A stretch of 64,000 nucleotides of DNA, from contig NC_036461.1 of NCBI RefSeq assembly GCF_002775205.1, positions 12,561,015 through 12,625,014 of the forward strand, in the 5' to 3' direction. This document shows positions 49,371 to 64,000 of this stretch, one piece after another. The notes beneath the pieces were generated by a model. That model did no database searches and was not told the DNA's origin. It saw only the letters and a program-made list of their open reading frames with translations. A program made the translations under genes and the position numbers. This DNA is from Xiphophorus maculatus (Eukaryota; Chordata; Actinopteri; Cyprinodontiformes; Poeciliidae). How positions within the stretch are numbered: position 1 is the first letter of the stretch; the number at the start of each line of letters is the position of its first letter.

Positions 49371-52300
49371 ATGGAGTTTTCTGACCACATTAAGACGGCC
49401 AACGTGGAGGATGTTGTGCTCCGTCAGCCGCTGCACCCACCGAGCAGAGGGACCCTGTGCGTCACCGGTCACCACCTGCTCTTCTCCGACAGGGAGGAGG
49501 GAAGCTCCAGGCAGGTTCTGCTTCTTCTCAGGAATATCGATGCCATTGAGAAAAGGTGAGATTGGGAGGCGTCCAGAACAGCGAAACTTTACTGATTAAA
49601 GACAAAATTTCTCATCACCTACTTGACTTCTTAGAATAAGGATTTGAAACAAGCATGTTGGTTTCATCTATTCTTCATTCCTTGCAACTTAAATCAGACT
49701 GTTAAATCCCTTTAATATACCAACTGATCACTATGCCGTCGACTTGGAATGACATTCAGAGTTATTGACTTTTACACTGCCAGGCTGACGAATGAACTAA
49801 TCATAACTGTGTCATTTAATCCCACTATGTCTAATTCGCTTCCTTAAATCTGTCCAACCAGTGTGGAAAACCTTTTGGGCTATTCCGGCTTCCTCTCAAA
49901 AGCAGCCCACAGTGACAGGTTGGAAATTGTTGGTGTTGCCATGTGCCTGCTGTGTTCTGCCTCTGCTGAAAAAGGAAATTTCCTAACAAAATTGCAGCCT
50001 CTCTATGCAACTTGCTGCTGGCTACATGTTTTACTGTCTCCTGTGCCTCTTGCTGAAGCTTGATTTCAATGCCTTGTGGAAGTACTTCTGAAACCACGTG
50101 AAAGTATTACGGTTCACTGACTAAGAGAAACACACCTTCAAAACAACCATTTTTGTTTCCTCTTCTGCTGCAAGTCGGGCAAGGAATCCTTGCATTGGTG
50201 GAAGCAAAAGCATCCACCATCCATAGAGTGTCTGTATGAAAAAAAATGTGTATACTTACTTTTACATTCACAGGATGCCTGGATCATCTGGGACAATCAC
50301 CATCAAGTGCAAAGATCTGTGCGTGCTTCAGCTGGACATTCCAGGCATGGAGCAGTGCCTCAACATTGCGCACTCGATTGAGGTATTTTACAGTAGTACC
50401 TTAACAAAAGCAAAGGATCAGTATATTTTGCCCTAAATTGTTATGTTCTTGGATTACAACATTTAGCAGCCTACTCTCTTTTTTTTTCTGCAGACCCTGT
50501 CCTGCCTGGACAATGTGTCGGAGATGTATCCTTTCTTTTACAGGCCCAATGACCTCAGCCTGCGGGAGCAGTGGGGTCTCTCAACCCCTGAAAAACACTA
50601 CACTCAAATTAAGGAACTTGTAAGAAACTACAAACCTTTTTTACTTGCCTAACAAAAGTTAAGCATCGCATGTAGTAAAGCATGACACAAAAGCTGTAAG
50701 AAGTAACCATTTTTTCCAACAACAGTCCAGCAGGCATATGACAGGAAAATGCCAGGGAGGGTGGACGTAAAGGTCACTTTTCAGGATATCCCTGTTGCTT
50801 AGCTTTCATTTGTTTTCCCCTAACGTCAGAACATGCAAACACACAGCTTGAGTTCATGTCTTTCCCTGGAAATAGCATGTCGCCATGACAAAGGGTTGGG
50901 CAATAAGGATCTTAATTGTTGGAAGTGTTTATGAGCACAACATTCTTCAAGTAGGTGTAATGTATGTATCAGGGTGGCCTGGTTACTGGGAGAAACTTAC
51001 TGGAATTTGCATGTCTAGGCATTTCTTTTCCCGTTTTTTCTTGTTTTGTTTGAAGCCTTTCTGCAGCACATTTCAAATAAAAAACTGTTATCTATATATC
51101 CTGAGCACGTTAAAGACCCTATATTTTGTTTAACCGCATTTAGCCACATTCTGACTGACTTTTGTTGATGTCTTTTTTAAGGCCTCCCAATGAAATGCAG
51201 TGTTTTTCAATGTGCTACTTTGTCCAAGACAGCCTCTCCATTAACTTGTCAAGCTTTTCTGTTATCGAGTTGTTAGATGTGACATGATAACTTACTATAT
51301 TGAGTAACAGTCTTTTTTTATTCAAACTTCCTGAAGCCTAATTTAATTTAAGATGGTCGTGAGCCACCCTTCTCTAGGCATTCTAGCAGATTTATTTATT
51401 TATTCAGGAGAGTAATTTCTGACCATATACTATGTCATCTTTCTTTATTTTCAGCATAAGAAATGGAGGTTGAGCAGTGTGAACAAAAAATACTCCGTGT
51501 GCCCTTCCTATCCTCCGGTAGTCATTGTTCCAAAAGGCATCGACGATGAAACACTGAAGAAAGTGGCCAAATTTAGGCAGGGTGGCCGCTTCCCTGTCTT
51601 GTGCTACTATCATCGAAAGAATGGCATGGTAAGGGGATCGTGCTGCCTGATAGAATGGCTTTCGAGATTATACAACACTCTTGAAATTTCTTACAACTTT
51701 CTTCCATTTAAAGGACAAACTTCAATTTATCTTATTCCAATTTCATCATGTGACAGACAATGTAGTTCATGATTGTGGAGTGGAAAGTAAAACAGATATT
51801 GTTATACAAAAGGCTCAGTGTGCATTCGGATTCATCTTAGCATAATTCCAACTGTTCTGCAGAGGCCTGAGAGAGTTGTTAGAGAGCAAAACCATGAAAA
51901 CCAAGGAACACAACAGATAGGTCACAGGGAAAAATGTGTGGAGAGGTTTTAGTTTGTGAAATATTACCCTAAAGCTTCAACCTCTCACAGATCACTGTTC
52001 AAATCAGGATCCAAAAATGGAAATAGTACGGGAAATTTGCTAACATAACAACACATGACTATCCAAGTAAATTTAAAGACAACTGTTAGGTGAGTACATA
52101 AATCTGTTCTTTATAAAAAAAAAAATTGGCAAGAAGAAAGTTATTGTTAAAGGAAAGTGATGAAACATCTGGTATACAGATTTTCACAAGCTATTCAGGG
52201 ATGACAGCAAACATATTATACAAAGGTGAGCAGCTCATTTGAGAATGAACACTGAATACACCTCATAGTGAAACATGGTGGTGACAGCATCATCCTGTGG

Positions 52301-55300
52301 ATATTGTGTTCTATAGAGGAGGTAGGGAAGACCTGATGTAAGGTTTTCCAATTTCAGGCTTTACGTGTGAAGACCCCCATATATTGCTGTGGTTGGACAC
52401 AGTGTCCAACTCGGACGGGGTTAGACAAATCCTAGTCTCACTTTTCAGATTTTTATCTGTAAATAAATCATGAAAACTATCACACAAAATCCCAATAAAA
52501 CAAAGTTAAGTTTGGATTGTAGCCTGTCAAAATGTGGAAAGGTTCACGGAGTATGAACACTATACAAGCACCATTTTATGCACCATTTTGTTTCTAACCT
52601 GCGTTCTGTATTTACTCAGGTGATCATGCGCAGCAGCCAGCCACTGACGGGTGCCAACAAGAAACGCTGCAAGGAAGACGAACTCCTCCTTCAGGTTGTG
52701 ATTGAGGACTCAGATAAAGGTTTCATTATTGACACTCGTTCAAGTCAGCAGGTTCAGCAGGCTCGGATGACAGGCGGCGGCTTTGAGTCCAAATCATGCT
52801 ACAGCCACTGGAAGAGGCTTCACAAACAGATGGAAAGGTATGTGTGTTAGTATTTTATGTTAGTAACTTTGCAGATCTTTCTCCCTAGCTTCTCATTCTT
52901 CTTTGCCTTTGTGGGCCCAGGGGTAAGGCCCTTCAGGAGAGCCTGATTAAACTGGTGGAAGCCTGCGGAGATGAGTCCCACAATGTGGACCGCTGGCTCA
53001 GTAAGCTGGAGAATTCAAAATGGCTGTCTCACGTCCAGACTGCTCTGTCCGCAGCTGGCCTGCTGGTAGAGTGTGTGGAGAGGTAGGAGCAACACCAACA
53101 GTACATGTCCGTGATGATATTACACCTGGTGGGCACCTAAATTTGCATAATAACAACTTAATAAACTTCAGTTTGATAAGCATTTAGTAGAGTAAACAAG
53201 CATGGCAACTGGGCAACAATTAAAAGCAGAATAAATATGATAAGATGAAACGTAATTTTTTTTTTTATTGCTAAAGTACTAAAGAAACGTGAAATTTGTA
53301 ATTTCCATTAGCAGATATTAATAAAAATAAAAGCACTAAGTCAAATAAAAGGAGCCAAATTACACAAAGATTTTGGAAAAAATTAATAATGAAGAATGGA
53401 TGTCTGTGTCTTGTACCCAAACTTCCAAAACATGCTACATTAAGGAATGAATGCATATGACTCTTTTTAATTAAACTGTATTGTTTTTGTCCAGGGACGG
53501 TCATTCAGCTCTGGTCCATGGCTATGAAGGTACAGACTGCACTTTGCTCATCTGCACTCTGGCCCAACTCATCATGGACCCGAGCTGCCGCACTCTGGAG
53601 GGTTTCCTGGCTCTCCTGGACAGGGAGTGGCTACAGGTGGGGCTACAGTGTGTATGAGAGAAGAAAGGAGGTTCAGAGCATTGTTTCCTTATTTATTTTA
53701 TTTTTCCAGTGAAGACTGTTTTTAGTGGATCATATTTTTGTGAATATATAATAGTTCACAAAAATAATACTAAAATAATAAATTTTAGTAAGCTGTTTTG
53801 CTTGCTAAAATTGTAAGCAAGACAGCGCCTTGTAAAACTTTTTATACTCTATGAGATTTTCACATTTTGTTGAGTTATAACCAAAAAAAAAATCTTCATT
53901 ACTATTGCTGAGATTTTACCAACTAGTACAAAATCGTGAAGTGGGAAGAAAATTATTCTTGGTTTTATTTTATTTTTTTTCCAAAATTATTGCATTTCAT
54001 CCCCAATTTATTACTTTGCAGAACCAGTTTTACTGCATTTTCAGATACAAGTTATGTGTGGGGCAGTCGCTTTTATATCTACAGCTCTTTTTGCTCCTTC
54101 TTCTTAACCAGCTCAAGCTTAAGGTTGGATGGGTAGAGTCTGTGTGCAACAACTTTCAAGTCTTGACACAAACTCTTGTTTGAAGTCATTGAATTGGACA
54201 TTGAATTTGCCTTTCTGCGACATGAATATGATCATTCCATCGTGGCTCTGGTTGTTTACTGACGTTTGTTGCAGTTTGAAATTATTTCCAGAAACAAGTA
54301 GGAATTCTTCCAGAATTGTCCAATTTGTATCTCTACTCAAACCATGATAAACATTCTTGCACCTGGTGAAGAAAAGCATTCCCTCTGAATTATGCATACA
54401 GTATTTTACATGGTGTACTTAGATTTCAATTGTAGTCCTGCCTGATCAGAGCACCTTCTTTGACATATTTGCCAATTCATTAATATGGCCTATAACTTCT
54501 TATGGCTTTCTGTCAACAATAACTGTCTTCTTGCCATTCTTCCACTGTAAAGCCAGTTTTGTGAAGTGTAAAACTAATAGTTATCCTGTCAACAGATTCT
54601 CTCCATTGAACTGTAAATATGCCAGAATTACTATGGGCCTCTGGTGGCTTCTCTGATTAATAATCTCCTTTCCTAGTCTAAAAAGGCTTTCTGATGCCAA
54701 ATTGTGTGAAGTTTTTTTCCATTTGCAGATGACAGATTGAACAGTGCTCCTTGAAATGTTTACAATGTTGTTTAATGACCCAACCCTAACTTAAACATTT
54801 TGTTAGCTTCATACTTGAGCTGTCTGCTTTGCTCCTTTGCACTTCATGATGCTGTTTGTTCAGTCATTTTCTCCCAAAAACCTTTGAACTCTACATAGTA
54901 CAGCTTACATCGAGACAAATATTTCTGGTTTTTGCAAGACATCATGTTTTCTTGTTCATTTGAGTGCGTGGCCTATCCTGCAGGCAGGACATCCGTTCCA
55001 GCAGCGGTGTGCCCATTCAGCCTACTCCCACGCTCGCCTCCAGCAGGAGTCTCCAATCTTCCTGCTGCTGCTGGACTGTGTTTGGCAGCTTTGGCGCCAG
55101 TTCCCCCTGGCGCTGGGTTTCTCTGAGACGCTGCTCCTCAGACTGGCAAATGAGGTCTACGCTTCAGACTACGGCACGTTTCTGTGCAACAATGACCAGG
55201 AGAGGTCAGTTCAGCACCGGCGGGTTTTTCACTCAGTACAGATTGCAATGCAGAGCTCATCAGTGTTGATCATTGAAACTAACAATCACTTTCAGGTGTG

Positions 55301-55647
55301 CCATGCAAGTGAAGGACAGGACTCACTGTTTGTTCCAGGCCCTGCTGAGGCCGCCTGAGAGAGATTACTACTCAAACCCTCTGTATGAACCCAACGAACT
55401 GGCAATCTGGCCCTCAGTTCACCCACAGTCCCTGCAGCTCTGGAGAGGTCAGCTGCAGTCCGATTACTCATACCACTTTAGTATTACAGATTGTGATACG
55501 TATTACATGACAGTGATTGGTCTTGATGTTTTGATTTGACCCCCAGGCTTTTTCCTGAGGTGGACGCAGCAGGCGCGACATCTAGAGGCAGTTCAGGAGG
55601 AAATAAGGAGCATGGTCATTGAGTGGCATAGGGTGACCCAGAGGTGA
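49371..55647 (+). CDS. mtmr9: Myotubularin-related protein 9 (catalytically inactive)
   Basis: Pseudophosphatase partner that stabilises and boosts MTMR6/7/8, which dephosphorylate PI3P and PI(3,5)P2. Exons: 49371-49555, 50274-50382, 50494-50619, 51455-51628, 52620-52837, 52921-53082, 53495-53636, 54984-55204, 55296-55447 and 55547-55647 (529 codons; human 549). An N-terminal PH-GRAM domain (about residues 5-100) is followed by the myotubularin domain with YPFFYRP, CPSYPP, GGRFPVL and QPLTG. The P-loop at residues 333-341 is HGYEGTDCT, where active myotubularins have HCSDGWDRT: the nucleophilic Cys and the Arg are absent, as in all MTMR9. The C terminus stops at WHRVTQR, about 20-30 residues before the end of human MTMR9, so most of its coiled coil is missing unless a further exon exists. 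Introns 4 and 7 hold Tc1 relics. tdh follows on the same strand. Confidence 0.95.
52120..52570 (+). mobile_element. Degenerate Tc1-like fragment
   Basis: GGCAAGAAGAAAGTTATTG, ACACCTCATAGTGAAACATG, GGTGACAGCATCATCCTGTG and ATCACACAAAATCCCAATAA appear in the family order, with much of the middle lost. It lies in mtmr9 intron 4. Confidence 0.7.
53826..54910 (-). mobile_element. Degenerate Tc1-like element, nearly full span
   Basis: Reverse-oriented Tc1 text from AGCGCCTTGTAAAACTTTTT and CACATTTTGTTGAGTTATAA through CTGGTGAAGAAAAGCATTCC, GATCAGAGCACCTTCTTTGA, TTCTTATGGCTTTCTGTCAA and CTTCATGATGCTGTTTGTTC. It fills most of mtmr9 intron 7. Its reading frame is broken throughout. Confidence 0.75.
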
Positions 55648-55675
55648 CACCCCTACAAAGAAATTAGGATTTGAA
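55647..55675 (+). repeat. 29-bp word shared with tdh intron 5
   Basis: From the last base of the mtmr9 stop codon, 29 bases (beginning ACACCCCTACAAAG) recur identically at 59118-59146. Flanks on both sides differ. Confidence 0.95.
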
Positions 55676-57641
55676 AGAGAAAATTATTTCACAGAGCCAT
55701 ATTTTAATTTTTTCCATGTTTAAATGTACTGTATTTTTTTGCCTTCATAAATGTCCATCCTTCTTTTTCTTTCTAAGAATTGTGTGTTGTCGTCATTTAT
55801 ATATATATTTTTTCTTAGGATTTTATAAAAAAATTTTACAGATCATTAATATGGATTATTATGAGAAAATATTGGATTAATACATCTGGTAATTATTAAT
55901 ACCTGCCTTAGTACAATATAAGAACAAATACCTTTGTTAAACCTTAATCAAACCTTCACATAATGGGTTTTTAGTGTTTTAAGACTTGAGATTTGAGTGT
56001 TTTCCTTTAGCAGCTCATGACTAGCTTAACTACTACAAGATAGTTATTACATTAAAATATCTCTTTCATGCATTGTGGTCCCTCGAGTGGACAGCTATTT
56101 CCATATGTATATGTGTGGGTGATGGTAAATTTGCATATAAACAATTTAATTGGACTCTAGCGTGTTGTTCCATACTCGGCATCGACTGCTGAGCCTGTGT
56201 GGGTTTATCTCTAAAAATATATGTAACACAAATTAACAACAAATGAGTAAATATTAATTGTTAGGGTTTGACCCTATGTTGGGATTACATTTTAATTAAT
56301 CATCTTCATGTTAATGTGCATATTATTCATTGCTGGCAATATTGCATGTAAAACTTTAGCAATTGTTGTGACAATAATGGTCTTGAACAGATATTAGCAG
56401 TGCTAATTGTTCTGCAACAGTTAGAACATGTTTAGTGCCAACTTAATCATGGCACTAAACATGTTTTATTTATATGACTTAAATGCTCAGTAACATTGAA
56501 ATTAATGTTATATGTCAGACTGTAAAATAACCTAGAAGTGGGGTTGTGAAGCTAATATTCAGTTCAAATGAGGATAATAATTGTGATGGAGAACATCAAT
56601 GTCTCAAAAAGAACGCTGATGTTCCTGAAGTAGCTAAGGATTTTGATTAAGCTCAGGATATACGAGCTCTAAGACATAAGAAGGTAAACTATCAGAAGCT
56701 CAGTGTGTTTCAGTGCTTTAGTGATGTTTTTTTTTGTTCTTTATTTGTGTACGCAGTTTATACATGACTTTCATTTCCTGTTTATTCAGTTTCGTGTGCA
56801 ATATTTGGGTTGTTCTTGAAGAAATGTTAATTTTAAAAAACACAGTTCAACAAGGGAAAGGAAGAAGAGCTGAATTAAAAGTAACAACAGTAGAACATAA
56901 GAAATGTGGTGATTTGTAATATTTTAGAGTTCTTCTACACCTTAATAAAACTTTTCTAAATTCATGTTATGAACTTAGGTGAACATGAAGAGCCAGTTGG
57001 AAACACGCATAATAAATAATAATACATTTATTGCACTTTTCTTAAAGACAAATATAAAAATAGGGGGAGAAACGTAAGTGAGGTTATCACAGTTCATTCA
57101 TAAAAATGATATATAACCACACACATTACATAGTAGAAGGATATATGAGAGACACACCTCGCAGTCCTGTTAAGCTCAGCTAAACAGTCTTCACAATGCA
57201 AATCCCTGTGCGCAGCAAGTCAGCATGTTTGTCCACACGGAGCTGTGCAGGCTGGAGACTGTAGTCCAGTGCAGTCGGGAGGCACAGGCCGCTATGATTA
57301 CACAAAGGTAGGCCAGAACCACATCGCCCAGCATGTCTCTCCACACCTGCATGTTTACCTAGTGGTTACTAGGAGATTTAAAAATGAAATTCTAGAACAC
57401 ACAAATGCAGTCTTGCAATCTTTCGATTTCTAGTTTTGTTGTGAGGAACTGTTGTGGATTTACCAAGTTGCATCAGCTGATTTTGAAATCAAAAGTCACC
57501 TGTCGGGGATTTCTGAGTTTATCTGCATAGAGGTAATTTCTGTCTTCTGTTTCTGATGTGTGAATAACTTAACTATGATCATCATAGTAATGAATTTAAC
57601 CCCTTTTGGTATTTTAACTTTCCTAAGGACTGCTACTGGAC
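55648..57641. other. Intergenic region between mtmr9 and tdh
   Basis: AT-rich, about 2 kb, without a recognised repeat beyond the 29-bp word. An exon-like block ends at a donor at 57307/57308 (AAAG, then GTAGGC); it could be a 5' UTR exon of tdh, spliced to an acceptor at 57627, 14 bases before the tdh start codon. Confidence 0.4.
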
Positions 57642-61171
<3,530 letters not shown>

Positions 61172-62460
61172 CAGTTCCTTTTTGGCAGCTGATAGACAAA
61201 TACTTCACCACTGGCTTTTTCAACCTGCATTTATCAACAACTTTCTTTTACTTCACTGCGACAGAGCATCAGTGAACTCTTTTAATCAGAACCTTTTAGT
61301 TTATAGTGAAACTTGCTCAGTCTACTTCAGGAAATCATACACTGTTGAAGCTTTTTCACATTTGTTTTTTGTCTTGTCATAAGCATCACTTTACACATCA
61401 GAAAGTTGCATAAATTACAGAAAAAAACCACACATTGCTATTTTTAAGGAACAGAGATCTCTAAATGTTACGTTTCCCGCATGCAACAACATAATATTCT
61501 ATTACAGTATATTTTTTTACAATAGACCAGAGGCAACCTTTAGATTTACAAAACTGTTGTTTGCCAGAATATTCTGGTATGGCCGCTCACCTAACTCTGG
61601 ACTGCTTACCACATTGTTCATTCTGGCTGCCTTTAAAACACTCTTTTATGATATCAAAAATAAAGCTACTTGATGTAGAATCTGACAGGAGGTCGTCATT
61701 TATTTATTTGATTTTTTGCCAGAGTTGTGCTTGGATGACCATCATCAACCTTTAATCACTTTGGAGAATAGTGCATGGAAATGTGGTGTACGCTGAACAG
61801 TTACCATAGCACGGACGGATAATCAAAATGTTTTTCTGCCAAAATTGTGTTTTACTCTATCTATAAAAATTAGAATTATGCTTTATATTCAAATGTAAAT
61901 AATATGAAAGTAACATTTTTACCATTTAAATTAGTCAACTCTTCAAAACCCAAATAATGTATATGTTATATCTCTTGATTTTACTGTTTCATTTAAGAGA
62001 GATCTAGGTTTTCTCACAGAAATGCTCTGTATTTAGTTCCACCTATCTTTCCGTCAACTCTGGCAAGCTTCACGGTCCGTGATAAACAAAAATATCCCCA
62101 CATTATTATGTTATCACTACCACGTTTTAAAGTCGGGAAAGTGTGTTTATGATCACTTATTTATATATAAATATCTGCAAAAGGTCCCACGAAGGTGCTA
62201 TGTGATCTGGCTCTAATCTAAGATTCTTGTTGTCTTAATGTGAAACGATACTCATGGTAAACAGTGTGAATTTATATAGATTTGCTTTTGTAACTTTCGT
62301 TCTCCAAAACCATTGGACAGAATAGGAACTACTCCTCGAGCTGCAGTACCGGTTCCTTCCTCATGGGACGCACGTTTCATCCGTCTTCCCACTCAAGAGT
62401 TTAACCGGGCCGACGCACGTCCTTCTCCACTGCGCCTGAAACAATCATATTTCAACAAAA
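61172..62460. other. tdh 3' UTR and srrm1 promoter region
   Basis: The first part should be the tdh 3' UTR, with AATAAA at 61659-61664. From about 62320 the DNA becomes GC-richer with several CpGs, consistent with a housekeeping promoter for srrm1. No other gene is visible. Confidence 0.5.
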
Positions 62461-63165
62461 ATGGACGCGGGATTTTTCCGCGTAAGTGCTTTAAGCAAGT
62501 AGTTAATGCGTTATCGCCGGTTTGGTTGGTTGCATGTTCACATATTGTTGATCTTTGTCGTGAATCTAGCGTGTGTGTTTAGGTAGGAGGCCATACTGTT
62601 AGAAGCAGTGCGGTCGTGGCTTCGTCTATCAACTGATGTCAAATAATTCGGGATTTCGTTATGGGTCTTCTTTGAACTGAGGCATCTCAGGAATGAATTA
62701 GCGTTTATATAACAAATGTTTATTACAATACTCCATCATTAAATGCTACTTTGCCGGTTTAAAATGTTTTTAGGTTATTTGTAGGCAATATTGCAGGAAT
62801 TAGACCAGACCTTGGCTTAAGATGGCGCCTGGCCGGTGCGTCGCTAATGTTTCGAGAGCTATTCGCTAACACGTTTGCGCCGATCTTAATTAGAAATGTT
62901 ACACACGGGTTTGTTGACTTCTTGCTTATTAATGTTCCCAAATGTTCCTATCTTGCTTTTAATGTGGCGACTACTACGAAACCATTATCTTCCTGTTGGT
63001 GACTTAGCAACTGATCATCAGGTGTGACCCAGATTGACTGAAAAATGTTTGCCTGTTTTTATTCTATTATTTCAGGGCACGAGTGCGGAGCAAGACAACC
63101 GTTTCAGCAACAAGCAAAAGAAATTGCTGAAGCAGCTGAAATTTGCAGAATGTCTCGACAAGAAG
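62461..63165 (+). CDS. srrm1: Serine/arginine repetitive matrix protein 1, first two coding exons
   Basis: SRRM1 (SRm160) is a nuclear splicing coactivator that bridges SR proteins and snRNPs and associates with the exon junction complex. Exon 1 (62461-62481) encodes MDAGFFR and exon 2 (63076-63165) encodes 30 residues from GTSAEQDNRFSNKQKKLL to ECLDKK; both match the vertebrate SRRM1 N terminus, just before the PWI domain. The junctions are phase 0 with clean GTAAGT/TTTCAG and GTGGGC signals. The PWI domain and the RS-rich remainder lie beyond base 64000. The transcript is co-oriented with tdh. Confidence 0.95.
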
Positions 63166-64000
63166 GTGGGCTGTTATCTGACAACGAGCTTTATTACTAA
63201 CATAGGTGTTTATATTCTAAAACACGAACTTGTTGCATTAACATTTCTCAAGTATTGGTTACATGAAAATTATTAAACCGAGGTTACTTCTGGAAACATG
63301 TATACTGGACTTCCTTGTCCAGTATGCATAAGGTTCTATTATATATTAGTACATGTATCAGTTCAGGACATCATATTAACGTAGATTAATAAAGGCATTT
63401 AATCTTAAGCTTGTAAATAAAAGCTTGTGATGCCGTTGAGTCAATTTGGTTGAAATAATACCTCAAATTTTGTACATAATGTTGCCATTTTGTTTGTTCC
63501 TACTTCCAGATTGTGCAGATAACAAACCATCTTTCACCTCCTAATTTTTAGGTAATTTAAAGACTCCCGGAGATAAAGAAAACATACAAATCTTTTATAT
63601 TTTTGTGAATATATTGTATGTTCTTTCTTGGTACAGTAACTTGCAGCAGCAGTTTCAGGTTTCACCACTATGCCTCATAACTGCTTATAAAAAATTTAAA
63701 AAACACCGTGTGAATTAAAAACTGAATAAATCAAAAATCAACAATTATTGATGTCGACTGATGTGAAACACTTGTATCATGGGTTTTTCAGCCATATCTC
63801 CCAGCCCTACTTTGAAGTTAATATTTCAGCTGGGACAACCTAGTGTCCCAGCTGTACTTGAATGCAGCGTGTGTAGTTTTTGGAAAAATCCCTAATCATC
63901 AATGAGATCCCTCCAAGTTAAATTTTCTAACATGTGTAGAGATGTTCTGGCTGCATGCTGGAGGCAGCCATTTGGACATCAGCTGAATTTATCTGTTATG
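63166..64000 (+). other. srrm1 intron 2 (partial)
   Basis: AT-rich sequence after the exon 2 donor. I find no exon encoding the expected VDMSKVNLEVIKPW continuation, so exon 3 lies outside the window. No repeat is recognised. Confidence 0.6.

Overview
The window is vertebrate nuclear DNA from a teleost fish, most likely a percomorph; the exact species cannot be read from it. All genes are split by GT-AG introns (one GC-AG), the spacer is AT-rich, and introns are littered with decayed Tc1/mariner copies, short hAT elements with 8-bp target duplications, LINE 3' ends and long microsatellites. I joined exons by hand and the reading frame closes across every junction I report.

Layout, left to right. 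(1) 333-8304, minus: first six coding exons of pabpc4 (cytoplasmic poly(A)-binding protein, RRM1-RRM3); the rest lies left of base 1. Its promoter has a TATA box, a pyrimidine start tract and an A-rich leader. (2) 10895-14620, plus: a four-pass membrane protein of the TMEM54/KRTCAP3 family. (3) 15708-19541, minus: complete hdac1, 480 codons. (4) 21599-38087, minus: complete lck, 500 codons, a Src-family kinase with the CxxC zinc-clasp N terminus. (5) 44211-45413, minus: fam167b, two coding exons, 187 codons. (6) 49371-55647, plus: mtmr9, ten exons, an inactive myotubularin. (7) 57642-61171, plus: tdh, mitochondrial L-threonine 3-dehydrogenase, eight exons. (8) 62461 onward, plus: first two coding exons of srrm1, running off the right edge.

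The run fam167b-lck-hdac1 has the same order and relative orientation as on human 1p35, and pabpc4, tmem54 and srrm1 also belong to human 1p34-p36. mtmr9 and tdh instead sit in human 8p23 beside FAM167A and BLK, the ohnologues of FAM167B and LCK. The window therefore joins genes that mammals keep on two sister paralogons. The genes are unrelated in function: mRNA binding, chromatin deacetylation, T-cell signalling, phosphoinositide regulation, threonine catabolism and splicing.

I found no new multi-gene system, CRISPR array, tRNA, rRNA or retroviral element. The most interesting points are the predicted autoregulatory pabpc4 leader, a templated-insertion scar in a tdh intron that shares a 29-bp word with the end of mtmr9, a shortened mtmr9 C terminus, a pentanucleotide array that seems to grow from a hAT target duplication, and a Tc1 copy interrupted by an unidentified coding-like segment.
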